19,120 bases of DNA, from assembly GCA_016098155.1 (NCBI GenBank), contig JAAAJB010000646.1:1-19120 (forward strand). The letters are read 5' to 3'. The position numbers were made by a program, and so were the translations under genes. This document shows, piece by piece, positions 1 through 9,184 of the stretch. The stretch comes from Actinomortierella ambigua. Its lineage: Eukaryota; Mortierellomycota; Mortierellomycetes; Mortierellales; Mortierellaceae. Position 1 is the first letter of the stretch; the number at the start of each line of letters is the position of its first letter. The notes below the pieces were generated by a model. That model saw nothing but the letters and a program-made list of their open reading frames with translations, had not been told where the DNA came from and searched no databases.

Positions 1-52
<52 letters not shown>
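1..52. repeat. (GA)26 microsatellite at window edge
   Basis: Uninterrupted GA dinucleotides run from the first base to 52, so the tract may continue outside the window. It is the inverse orientation of the CT tract at 1005-1048. Confidence 0.97.
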
Positions 53-55
<3 letters not shown>

Positions 56-1001
56 CGTGTGTGTGCGTACATGAGGAGAGTAGAGTTCCCCAGCTGTACA
101 TGTACTTTGTCCGCTACGTTGTCCGAAACGGCATCAAGGTTCATGACATGCAGGAGTCGAAAATATCAACAAAAAAAGCGAGCCTTCTCTCCCCCCCTTG
201 CTCTTTCTCCACCTTATCGACCATGCTTCTGGGCTCTAGTATGGCTGACGGACGCTGACAAAGCGCGGCAACTGCTGTGCATACTTATCATCCTTCGCAC
301 CGTACGTTCCTCACTCCCTCCTCCATGCTAGCCGACTTTTGAGCATGGCGGCTTTTCGTGAACACTGCACGAAATCCTTCCATGACATGTGCTTCTATGA
401 CCTCTCCCCTCAAACACTACCCCCTCTATCCTTTTTCATGAAACTCCACCCCTCGTCCTCCCGCCTCGTTGTTGTCGTCATCCATTATCTTTTTGGTGTA
501 CTGTACTGTTTTATTGCGGCTTGAGCACGGGCTCAAGAAGCAAATCGCGACAGCTGTCCAAAGAAAAGAAAGGAGGGTGTGTCGAAGGAGAGTACTACTG
601 GATGAACCAGGCTGCTCTTCTCTTTTCTCTTTTCATGACTTCTGATCCAAGCATACAGCTCACATACTCTTTGGACAATATCACTGAAACGTAAAAGTCC
701 AGTGGTCGCTAACGAAGAGACTGATTGGATCGTTTGGTTGATGGCCGACACCACGTGCCGTTAGATAACGACTGCATCGTGTGTATATCCAAATCATCGC
801 GGAGACTGTCGAGGACCGGTGCCTCATGTCGTGGACCTACATGATAATGACCAGATACCAAAGTCACATCCGGAAGGGCCAACGCATCGTGCGATCTCAC
901 ATATAGATTAGGAGGGGCAAGTGGTGCATGAGGACATACTGTGGCAGTTTTCATTCGCCAAAGATGATGCGTGATCGTAGCAACCACCCACTCACTCTCG
1001 C

Positions 1002-1004
<3 letters not shown>
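53..1004. other. Non-coding stretch between two microsatellites
   Basis: No gene is recognised here. Small open frames occur on both strands: 339-524 plus, and 533-754 and 709-1080 minus. None has a recognisable domain, a signal peptide or convincing splice sites, and the longest minus frame runs through the simple repeat. The DNA is pyrimidine-rich. It probably includes the 3' flank of the minus-strand kinase gene, whose stop codon is at 1120. Confidence 0.5.

Positions 1005-1048
<44 letters not shown>
1005..1048. repeat. (CT)22 microsatellite
   Basis: Perfect CT dinucleotide run. On the minus strand it is a GA run starting about 70 nt past the stop codon of the kinase-Hsp70 gene, so it may be transcribed in that gene's 3'UTR. 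With the GA tract at 1-52 it forms a widely spaced inverted pair. Confidence 0.96.
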
Positions 1049-1050
<2 letters not shown>

Positions 1051-1119
1051 ATTTACGTGCGTATGCTTGTGCATGTGCAACTTTATGCTTTGAGCAGGTA
1101 TGCGATACGTTGAGAAACC

Positions 1120-4100
1120 CTATCTAGGATAGTTCTCTTTAGGATAGGGAAGTGTAACCCGCTGGTGGAATTTTTCGGCAACCACCAACATTTCTATATC
1201 CTCGTCAAAAAGGACAATCATCGTGACCTCGACCTTTTTGCGTATGGACCACTTGGAAAAAAAAGACGGGATATTCACAACGACCAGTTCCTCTACATGA
1301 CCTTCTCGGATGTGTGCCGGCGATCTGTCTCCATGTGCGGTCGCATAAAGTCCTATTTTGTGGTCCACCGTTTCTTTCAGCCCTTGTCGAACAAACGAAA
1401 ACCGATGTTGCACGATGGGCTGAATCGAAGCGCCCTTTTCAATCAAGGGAAAGAACCGCCATAGACCATCATCGCTTTTCGTCGGTGTCAAGCCCATTCT
1501 CTTGTAGCCTGTGCTGGCGTTGCTCGCTGCGCCAAACCACCAGTGGGAGTGCCGCTCACTCGAATGCTGCTGCAGACCCACATAAACAGCTCCTCGCACA
1601 ATGGCCATGTCCGGTTGAGGCGGCAAAACAACCTGAATGCCATGGACCCCGAGCATCTGTCGCAGCTTCTGAACAATGTATGGTTGGTTGGCCTGTCCCA
1701 CTAGATAGAGCATGCAATGGGGCTGCAAAGGCACATTTTCGGCCACGAAATCAAACATCTTGTTGCCAATTGGGTCGAACACGTAGTCTTGCAGGTCGCG
1801 CTCTGGTATCATGAGGTACCCCTCTTCCAACAGGAGTCGATCAATCTCGGCCCTGTTGCTCCTGTGGAGAGCATCCAGGATATCCTCCGGCAGACGCAAA
1901 TGTACGTCACCTTGGCCATCGTAGCTGGGGACAATTTCCCGCCGAAAGATTTCGACCACCTCGTCTTGGTATTGTGGCTGCATCCTTTGCCAGAGCCAGT
2001 CATATCGAAACTCGAGCAGCTGCTTGAAGCCTGTATAAAGGCCCTCGAGGCCTAGATGCAGCGATACCTCTGTGCTCTCGACGACAGAATGGTGGCCCAT
2101 TGAACTTGAACTGCTGTGTTCAAGCAACGATACTTCGAACCATTCCTCCTGTAGATTGCAAACCAAGAACTGCTCGTTGGGTCGCAAATGCCAGCCGGAT
2201 GTTGTCCGAAAACAATACTCTGCGACTGCCTCGGCCTCCGAGACAAGCACCAAGCGCTCGGGCGGATCGGACTCGGCGATGATACCTGCATCCAGAGCCA
2301 CCTTTCGGAATTTCGCCCGCTTGTCCTCTCTCCAGCCAGACGGCACCGTCATACAGTATCGAGTCTGATGTGGGCGAAGAAACAAGCTCACACCCGGATG
2401 ATGTCGGATCTCCGATGTCAGGTGAGTACGAAGGGCTTTCAGGAAATCGGATATTACACCGTCTGGCGTGAGATCAAGCCCAGGTATGACAGGGCCGTCG
2501 GCCCCAATCTGATGACGAAGGTTGGTGATAAGAGCTGGCGAACTGAGCATGTCGACTTCTTTTTTCGCACGGCTTCCCCACGAATAAAACTGTTTAAATT
2601 CATTGTCGAGGCTGTAGAGAGAAATATTGGCCACTTTGGTGGATCCAGGTTGCTCTGTCGGCCTATTTATACAAGACAATCCGTCGTATCAGTTCTTTTG
2701 CTTTCATTCGTTGTATGAAATACAACGTAGAATCATCATGCTCAATCGTACATACCAACGACAAATATCAGCGACAGCTCCATCTTTGTCTCTATGCAGA
2801 GAAGGTATTATAGAAAAGGAGCAGGACCTATTTTCGCAGTGAAAAAAAATAAACCGTCCAGAGGTCAGCGATATTCTTGAAAAATCATAAATAACGAAAG
2901 GTTTGGATGAGTGACAAAGCACGTACGAAAAAAGTTCTCCAAACTCGATACCAACCACCGCCTTGAAATCGCTACGGGTTGCATCGACTGCTGAAGAATC
3001 TGGCCGTATGCGACGCGCTAGAGTGGGAGGGATTAGTTGAGGCGCACCAGATGCATGCTGTGGGCCTGCATCAGAACGAGCAAAGTATCGAGGGACTGTG
3101 CTGCTCAGTCCTTCAAATAATTTTTTGGCACTCCATGGCATTTTGTTGGCTGTAGCGTGGGCGCTGGATGAAGGTCTATGCAGGCTTCCCGCCCACTCCG
3201 ATCCGAGTCTGAGGCTGTTGATGGTGCCGGACGTCGGAGCTGGCATTTGTTCCGAAGAGATCTCTGTGGATAAACGACGGACGGTTGGTCCTGTCCCCAC
3301 AGACGCTGAAACCTCCGGCGTCATCAATTGTGGTGCTCGGGGTGAGGGACGAGGTAGCAAACGACCTTTCTCCTTTGAAACCGTACTGGTTGTTGTCTTT
3401 GATTTGCCATAATCAGCAGATGGCACTGCGACTTTGAGGATAGGACTAGCCACGTTTGGCGTAAGGAATCGTGGCGGTGGCGGAGCCGGTGGTGGATGCT
3501 GCGATGGAGGGGATACCGTATGTGTTGGCCGAGGCACGACATGAAGGCTCTGTCCATCGGCCACCGCATTGATATTGGAGGACGAATGTGGCTCGGTGGG
3601 CCAACCGCCAATCATTGAGTAGTCCGGAGCCGCGGCATGGTCGGGTGCATTCCCCGACATGTCCAGTGGGCTGGATGAAATTGGGTTGTGTCGGTCTCCA
3701 TTGCTGGTTTTCTGGGCTCCTGCCAGGCTCCATGGAATAGGGAAATCGTTCCTACTCTCTGTGATGGAAACAAAGTCGCCATCGTCTATTTCTGCTAAAA
3801 TCGACCCAGCATCTGACTCATCACTCTTTTCGTGCAAGGTCTCTTCTACCCATCGTGCCGAAGGACGTTCTTTGGAGTTTTGTTTCCAGCACTCTTCAAT
3901 GACCCGTGCATAGTCTGCGGGGGTGTTGTCTGGCACGTCCTCACGCTCGCCAGCCTTGACGCAGTTGGCCACCACCTCATTGCTCTCCTGCTCCTTGAAT
4001 GGCTTGGTACAGTCAGCGGCCATCTCCCACATCACCATCCCCAATGCATAAATGTCCGATGCTACCGAGTATCGAGGTCGCAATGCAAGCAATTCGGGTG

Positions 4101-4834
4101 CCATCCATCGTAAGGTGCCCCTGAACTTTTCCGACTCGTAGGATGATGACGCCGACCTGGTCTTAATGATAGCCATTCCAAAATCGCACAGCTTGACCCC
4201 AACACCATACGCAAGCAGCACATTTGAGCTCTTGAGGTCCCTGTGAATGACCCCATGCTCATGAATATGCGCCAGTCCTTCAGCCATCTCGACCGCAATT
4301 CGAGTCCTGTTTGACCAACCATCGTCACCACTGCCGAGCCGCCTTTTCAAAATCGCGCTAGCGAGAGTACCACCATCGACATACTCCATGATTAGTGACT
4401 GGTAGCCCTTGTACTCGATGCAACCATAGAACTGGACCACTCGTGAGAACCGAAGAGTCTCGAGGATCTGAATCTCCTTGCGGATGGCATCCCACTCGTT
4501 CTGGTCAAAGTCTCGGCTTGACGCATGAAACCTCTTCACAGCAACTCGCGAGCCCCGCCAATTGCCCACATGGACCGATCCGAAACTGCCTCGCCCAATG
4601 ATTTTTTTCAGGACTAGTTCATCAGAGGAAGGAGGCGACCTAAAAGACAAAAAAAAAAAAAAAAAAAAAAAAGATTATTTTAGACGCGACGTAGTCTAAA
4701 AAAGGTTCAGTCCTCCCTAAAGTTGCAAGCACCATAGACTTACATGACAACGCCTATTACTGAACTTTCTCCGGCTGCAAAGCAATGAGGGATGACAAAT
4801 GTTGATTGAGATGATGATCTTGCGCCGTGCTCAT
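1120..4834 (-). CDS. Protein kinase-HSPA12-like (Hsp70 fold) fusion protein, three exons
   Basis: Spliced minus-strand gene. Exon 2 is 4639-2927 and exon 3 is 2662-1120. The 264-nt intron 2926-2663 has donor GTACGT, a CTGAT branch site about 27 nt before the acceptor, and acceptor ATAG; it joins the exons in phase. There are two 5' models. In one, exon 1 is 4834-4761 (24 codons plus 2 nt, donor GTAATA), giving 1,109 aa. In the other, donor GTAAGT at 4743 splits the start codon as AT|G, giving 1,085 aa. Residues below use the 1,085-aa form. The kinase domain is about 9-270 and looks catalytically complete: G-loop GRGSFG 16-21, VAVK Lys36, alpha-C Glu about 56, HRDLKSSN with Asp135, DFG 153-155, APE 181-183, and a C-lobe CW...ERPSA motif of TKL type. 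Residues about 275-560 form a Ser/Pro-rich linker with a PPPAPPPP run. Residues about 562-1085 are HSPA12-like: VVGIEFGELFS (phosphate 1), TVPSGW, SEAEAVAEYC, FLVCNLQEEWFEVSLLE where phosphate 2 belongs, LVGQANQPYI (adenosine motif) and AIVRGAVYVG. The Gly-rich phosphate loops are lost, so ATPase activity is doubtful. There is no signal peptide or membrane segment, so the protein is probably cytosolic. The fusion depends on the phase-matched intron. Confidence 0.88.
4640..4760 (-). other. First intron of the kinase gene with two competing 5' splice sites
   Basis: The acceptor is TTTTAG at 4640, preceded by an extreme pyrimidine tract of 24 consecutive T on the coding strand (A run 4649-4672 on plus). 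Two donors both leave phase 2. GTAAGT at 4743 rebuilds ATG from AT|G. GTAATA at 4760 extends an upstream frame that starts at ATG 4834. Using the consensus GTAAGT turns the upstream frame into a 25-codon uORF ending in TAA just before the split ATG. RNA data would be needed to choose between them. Confidence 0.6.
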
Positions 4835-5545
4835 TCAGCAAGATGAGATGGTCACTTTTTGTGTAACCACAAAGTTCAGGGGTAAGAGAGAAAAAAAAAA
4901 CGGTGATAAGGTTTTGTCTTCAGCCTACGCGTCCTGGCAACTCAAAGGAAGATATGATGTCCATCATATCCGTGGTATTCATTTCTTGCTTCACCCTCCA
5001 TCCACCAAGGATCCGAGGGTGAGAATTTCTACTACATAAAAAGAGTATCTATGCAGGGTTGCTGAGCCCACATCTTTGTCCCCCACTGTGGATGAAGATG
5101 ACTGCTTGCTCAATTGAAGAGACCGTGGTGAGCATGGAGATCTGGTTAGAATATTGCCGCACGCGAGAGCTCGTTCTTCGTGAAGGTTGTCAAGCATGAT
5201 CGCTTCAGACAAAACGACAGGTACATTCACCATTATCAGCTCTACAACCCGATTCTCACCGACGATCAACCTGTAAGAGTGCTTTCATACAAACCAATTA
5301 TCTAGAGGTAGAGGAATGTCATGTAGAGGACAAAAAGTTGGCCATTTCATGTAAATCAATGCTCGTTCTCGCTTTTCATGCGAACTGGTCCTTGATGAGG
5401 GAAACCCAACAGCACAAAGAATTACCCTCTTCCACGGAGTCTGGTTCGCACTACTCTCGATGGACATAATTACAGGGGGAACGATTCTTCACGTGAATTG
5501 TGTGGGATAAGTCGAACGAGCACGAATCGTGACCAGTGTAATCAA
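4835..5545. other. Upstream flank of the kinase gene with unassigned minus-strand open frames
   Basis: This holds the promoter side of the kinase gene; I see no clear TATA box. Two short minus-strand frames (5285-5467 and 4991-5269) have some coding character but no recognisable motif. They may be 3' debris of the broken gene at 5.5-6.8 kb. Confidence 0.35.
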
Positions 5546-5559
5546 AATTTGGTCTCGAT

Positions 5560-6790
5560 TTAATGTCGAAGCTCACCATGCCGCGTTTCCCCCCCCCCTG
5601 GATCCCCATTAAAGATTGGAGTCTCCATGGCCTCGGCGTCGGGTAAAAGACTGATACCAGACACTGGGCTTATTTGGAAAAAGAGCGTTGTCCAGGAAGC
5701 AAAGGTATGGTTCTGCCAGGCCCTCAAAAAGACGAAGGAGGAATGAGTGGATGTCCACGACGTCCTGAAAATCGTCCTATTCAGGGGGGCAAAACCATAC
5801 ACGGTCTGGTCTATCCGCGTTAGTGGTGTATGTCAACCGAATGTTAAACGGGGTAGGAAGGCTACAACTGGAGGGGTAGAAGTGGAAGCACAGGAGAACA
5901 AAGGCTAATGCCACAGCTTCTTGAGATCCCGTCAATCAATTCATGCAAGCACACAAATCAACAAAACAAAAGATTTTAACGCACAACAATTCCTGATGCT
6001 AATCATACACCGATGGACGCGACTGTCATGTGAGAGAGGGTACGATACTCATTTGCAGGCGCTAGGTCAGATTAAAATAGGCTACTGGTGATCTTCCCAT
6101 CACCGGCGAGTGCAACAGTAAGTTGTTGGACGCCCAACGCTGGATTTGGAGCAAGCTAAGGCTTAGCTTAATGATGATTGGTGCTGTTCCCTTCCACGGG
6201 TCTGCCTGAGGACGATTGTGGTAGACCACGAGTGCAATGGGCCGGTCACTGGGACCGTCTGCTATCAAGCGTGGTTGCAGCACACCATATCTCTTCAAGG
6301 ACGTGTTGAAATACGGTATCGATCGAAGTGTCCGGACGGTAGCGTTCAAGAAACAAGTGTTCCAGATGTTAAAAAGACCTACCCATTGTTGACCGGCGAG
6401 CTACGAAAATTGGGGGTGGCGTCGCAAAGCGATGGCGTGCTTCTTCGAGGGCCTTCTCAATTGTAGCAGACTGTCGTGGAAACGGGGAAGTAGTTGAACG
6501 GGCGGGTCAGAGGAATATCCTGACACTTTAGAGCTTTTAGACGGTTTAATATCACGGCTAGTTGTATTAAGCACAGGGATGTCTGGAGCTATGGGCTGAG
6601 CGCGGCGACGACGAATCGGATATGTTGTCGAAGAGTGCGAAATTGTAGCGGTTGGAGAAGGTAGAAAGGAGGGAGTTGTCGTTGACGAAACGATTAGTAA
6701 GCTGTTAAGAGCATAGGCTTTCTCTCTAGGAATGTCGCGTGCTCTGCATGGTTCGTCTGTTTGGACGGGGCTGGAGAGAACACACACTCT
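5560..6790 (-). pseudogene. Degenerate ubiquitin-specific protease (USP/UBP, C19)-like gene
   Basis: Reading the minus strand, 6379-6335 encodes GLFNIWNTCFLNATV. This matches the USP catalytic Cys box (GLxNxGNTCFxN) with the Cys at 6355-6353, except that the conserved Gly before NTC is Trp. That frame stays open to a TAG at 6062. The preceding stretch (about 6787-6380) is Ser/Thr/Pro-rich and changes frame at least twice: one frame ends in TAG at about 6401, and an overlapping frame carries IEKALEEARHRFATPPP just before the Cys box. Further downstream an acceptor-like TTTTCAG at 5765 precedes a frame reading DVVDIHSFLLRLFEGL, which weakly resembles the QDxHEFL box. No His box was found. The shifted frames, the stops and the Gly-to-Trp change point to a dead gene. 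The USP assignment rests mainly on the Cys box, and the extents are approximate. Confidence 0.45.
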
Positions 6791-6799
6791 TCTGCTTTA

Positions 6800-7280
6800 C
6801 TTTCCTGGAACACAGTGGCCGAAAGAACGTCCAACCATGTTCATTACCACACACCGGTGAGTAGATGTCATCGATCAAACGTATGACATGGCATGTCTCA
6901 GCATCAAGAGTATCCGTGAATGGTAGCCACGCTGCCTGGTCCTCAGTTCTGCTCGTTGCATCACAATTCTCGTGCTGTCGATGCAGTAGACATGACTACT
7001 GGTGTGATCGATGGCCATCCTGTCCGTGCCGGTATCCATAAGTGAACAGAATGTTAGCAAATGCTCACACTGCTTGTGGATGACACCTCCTATCATTTGC
7101 ACATTGTTACGATCGTTCAGTAGATATCTGTGCCAAGGCAGGCGTACCGGCGACTTGCTACATGTACTTCGGTGACAGAGTGGGGCTATCCCCAGCCTTG
7201 CCCCAACACTCGAAGCCCGGTCTCTGTGGTGCCTTTAGTCTTCGACCAATCAATTGGCATCTACATCTCGTGTGGAAGCT
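6800..7280 (-). pseudogene. Unidentified broken coding stretch
   Basis: A minus-strand frame at about 7150-6935 has protein-like composition (MIGGVIHKQCEHLL, then GTDRMAIDHTSSHVYCID). Near 6950-6930 the protein-like reading moves to another frame (WLPFTDTLDAETCHVIRLID, continuing to about 6800). A single shift would join the two, which suggests a decayed gene or a missed exon boundary. I do not recognise the family. The short beta-strand-like segments ending in Asp could come from a propeller protein, but that is a guess. Confidence 0.3.
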
Positions 7281-7284
7281 CTCG

Positions 7285-8060
7285 TCAACTTTTCAATATC
7301 AGCCGCCGTGCATCACAGCGATTACGTCTGCGAAGTGACAAAGAAAAACTCGCCTCACCTATCTCCAAAAAAAAGGCGTCGGAGGCCAAAACTAGACATA
7401 TGATAGTAGCGAACAACTCACCAACTGAACAACTGATCCCACGCTTCCGCAACAAGAGACTAACTAGAATGCATGTGCAGTATATATTATACCGTGGCAG
7501 TGCAAGTCTTCTCGTACGAATCATAGAATCGATAAGCACTGTCTGTAGACTACGAAACTACCATTGCATGAGATCCAGAGCCCACAAGGATTTTTTTCAG
7601 AACTGGCTCTGTTAGCCTCAACCTTAAGTCGCATTGTTGTTGACAATATATCATTGGAAAAGAGAAAACGACGTTCCAACTAGGCGCGTAGACTAGAGAG
7701 CGTCTTGACATCTCACATTCCTTGTGTTTTGTACAAATCCAAGATTAAAAATAATAATAAAAACTTCAAACTGTATCATACCTTCTTATACCTTTTTTAG
7801 GGGAGCTATGCGATAGACAACCCCCCAGAAATAGGGACGATAAATAATTAGCCATCTCCTATTGAGGCGTCTTACTACCTTACTGAGATCAAGCCGCGAA
7901 AAACACGATGAAAACACGCACTCTCCCTCTCAATAATAAATGACCACCTTTTACACCAACACGCAGTTGTGATTAAACATTTTCCTGCGATACGAAATGT
8001 TAAATTCCTTGTTATTGTAGCAATGGTTGGCCGGCAGACTACTGCCATCTCATTTGGAGG
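7285..8060. other. Intergenic region, nothing assignable
   Basis: The longest frames (7130-7615 plus, 7285-7539 minus, 7875-8102 minus) have no recognisable motif, poor composition and unexplained starts. The tract around 7740-7860 is AT-rich. I see no gene here. Confidence 0.4.
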
Positions 8061-8061
8061 A

Positions 8062-8442
8062 TTATTCTCGCATTCCTTTGAGTAAAGTCTTTTTTTCTGC
8101 ATTAGACTGGTGAGTGTAAAGAATTAAAGTTATCATTTCTCATCAACCCTCACAGACCAATTACAGCGTGCATGATGCACAGCCCAGAAAAAAAAACAAT
8201 GCACAGCCAAAAGTAAATCAATACACAACCGATTTCCTTCTTGTCAGGAATGCGTCTAGGCTTACCTCGGTAAGAGACGCGTGCATCCCCATATGCTGTT
8301 CAACGGCAGAGCCATCATGTAGAGTCGTGTACTCCGACACAACTGTGATTGGGTTCATCTTGTTTTGTGGAACCTTCCAAGTCGTGGCCTGGCTCTGGTA
8401 GTCTTTGGATATCCACAAACTATCCACAATCGCCCACACCAT
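8062..8442 (-). CDS. Possible small two-exon gene of unknown function
   Basis: Exon 1 is 8442-8266 (ATG GTG TGG...). A clean donor GTAAGC at 8265 and an acceptor CACCAG at 8107 define a 159-nt intron in phase 0. Exon 2 (8106-8062) ends in TAA. The predicted product is 73 aa, ending ASLTE|SNAEKKTLLKGMRE. It has no signal peptide or known domain, and the open frame continues upstream of the ATG to 8478, so this could be the 3' part of a larger or broken gene. Its 5' end lies only about 40 nt from the TATA box of the divergent secreted-protein gene. The well-formed splice donor and phase agreement are the main support; chance is possible. Confidence 0.3.
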
Positions 8443-8483
8443 TTCCTCGGTAAAGAGGAAAGCTCTCCTCCAAGGCAAGTGTG

Positions 8484-8491
8484 TATAAAAG
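8484..8491 (+). promoter_or_regulatory. TATA box of the eight-cysteine secreted protein gene
   Basis: TATAAAAG is followed about 30 nt later by a CA-rich leader around 8515-8521, the expected start-site spacing. Confidence 0.75.
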
Positions 8492-8567
8492 GGGATCGTT
8501 AGTAGCTATGAATTCTCCATCAAACAACATTCACTCGTACTCTCCTCCAACACCCCACTCCCCAGTA

Positions 8568-8734
8568 GTAAGTTGTTACCACAGATCCGCACAGTTCATT
8601 TGAATAGCTCTCTTCCCAAGTCCTGACCAGCTTTGTTTCTTTCAAAGCTATCGAAACCCAAAGATCTCACCACCATGGCTCTTCTCTCTCTCTCTCTCTC
8701 TTTCTCTCTTTCATCCATTCGACTCACTTTATAG
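8568..8734 (+). other. 5'UTR intron ending 3 nt before the start codon, with internal uORF and CT tract
   Basis: Donor GTAAGT at 8568, a CTGAC branch-like site near 8624, a CT-rich tract (about 8683-8712) and acceptor TTTATAG at 8734; 167 nt. Inside it, CACCATGG at 8672-8678 is an excellent initiation context for a 19-codon uORF (8675-8734) whose stop codon TAG is the intron acceptor itself. Splicing removes the uORF. Confidence 0.65.
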
Positions 8735-8737
8735 ACA

Positions 8738-9184
8738 ATGCTAATGAAGCTCTTGACCTTCCTGGTGGCGCTCCTGTTTCTGATGAGCCCCGCTGAGGCA
8801 TGCGCCTATGCTTGCCGTCGTGATGGCCCCTTCAGGGATGCTCAGGTTGCAGGCACGATGTCGACCCGCAATTTCAATGGCGCCATCGTGTTTGCCAAGT
8901 TTGACTGGAGGTTCAAGCATACCCAGAACAACTACGAGGGTGGACTTAGCTACATCCCTAACCTCTTCAAGGAGTCCAAGACCCACTGCAGCTCGGACGG
9001 TGCTTTCTGTATCAACGATCGCCTGTACATCGGAGGGGAGCGGCAATTTGGATACACTTTGTATTTCAACGGCGAGTGCTCCAACTACTGGGGTCGCTTC
9101 AGCCAGCGCGGCCGTTGCCCTGTCGCGCCAAAGACCACCACAAGCTGCACCTGGGATAAGAGCATGAACTATGTCTCTTGCTAA
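8738..9184 (+). CDS. Small secreted cysteine-rich protein, 148 aa
   Basis: Residues 1-21 are a typical signal peptide (MLMKLLTFLVALLFLMSPAEA, cleavage before Cys22), so the product is probably secreted. The mature 127 residues contain eight cysteines at 22, 26, 84, 91, 114, 127, 137 and 148, the last being the C-terminal residue; four disulfides are likely. The middle is rich in aromatic residues and Gly, suggesting a compact beta-fold. I recognise no family. Met1 and Met3 are both possible starts; Met1 lies 3 nt after a predicted 5'UTR intron acceptor. A TATA box at 8484 and a pyrimidine/CA-rich leader fit a strongly transcribed gene. The antisense frame 9334-8741 is long but is a shadow. 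A role in host or microbe interaction is plausible by analogy only. Confidence 0.85.
   Translation: MLMKLLTFLVALLFLMSPAEACAYACRRDGPFRDAQVAGTMSTRNFNGAIVFAKFDWRFKHTQNNYEGGLSYIPNLFKESKTHCSSDGAFCINDRLYIGGERQFGYTLYFNGECSNYWGRFSQRGRCPVAPKTTTSCTWDKSMNYVSC

Noticed and set aside
709..1080. 123-codon minus frame next to the CT repeat
   Set aside because: Its N-terminal part is translated simple repeat. The rest is protein-like in places but has no recognisable motif.
7130..7615. 161-codon plus frame
   Set aside because: No domain, signal peptide or splice support; basic, low-complexity content and overlap with a better protein-like minus-strand reading at its left end.
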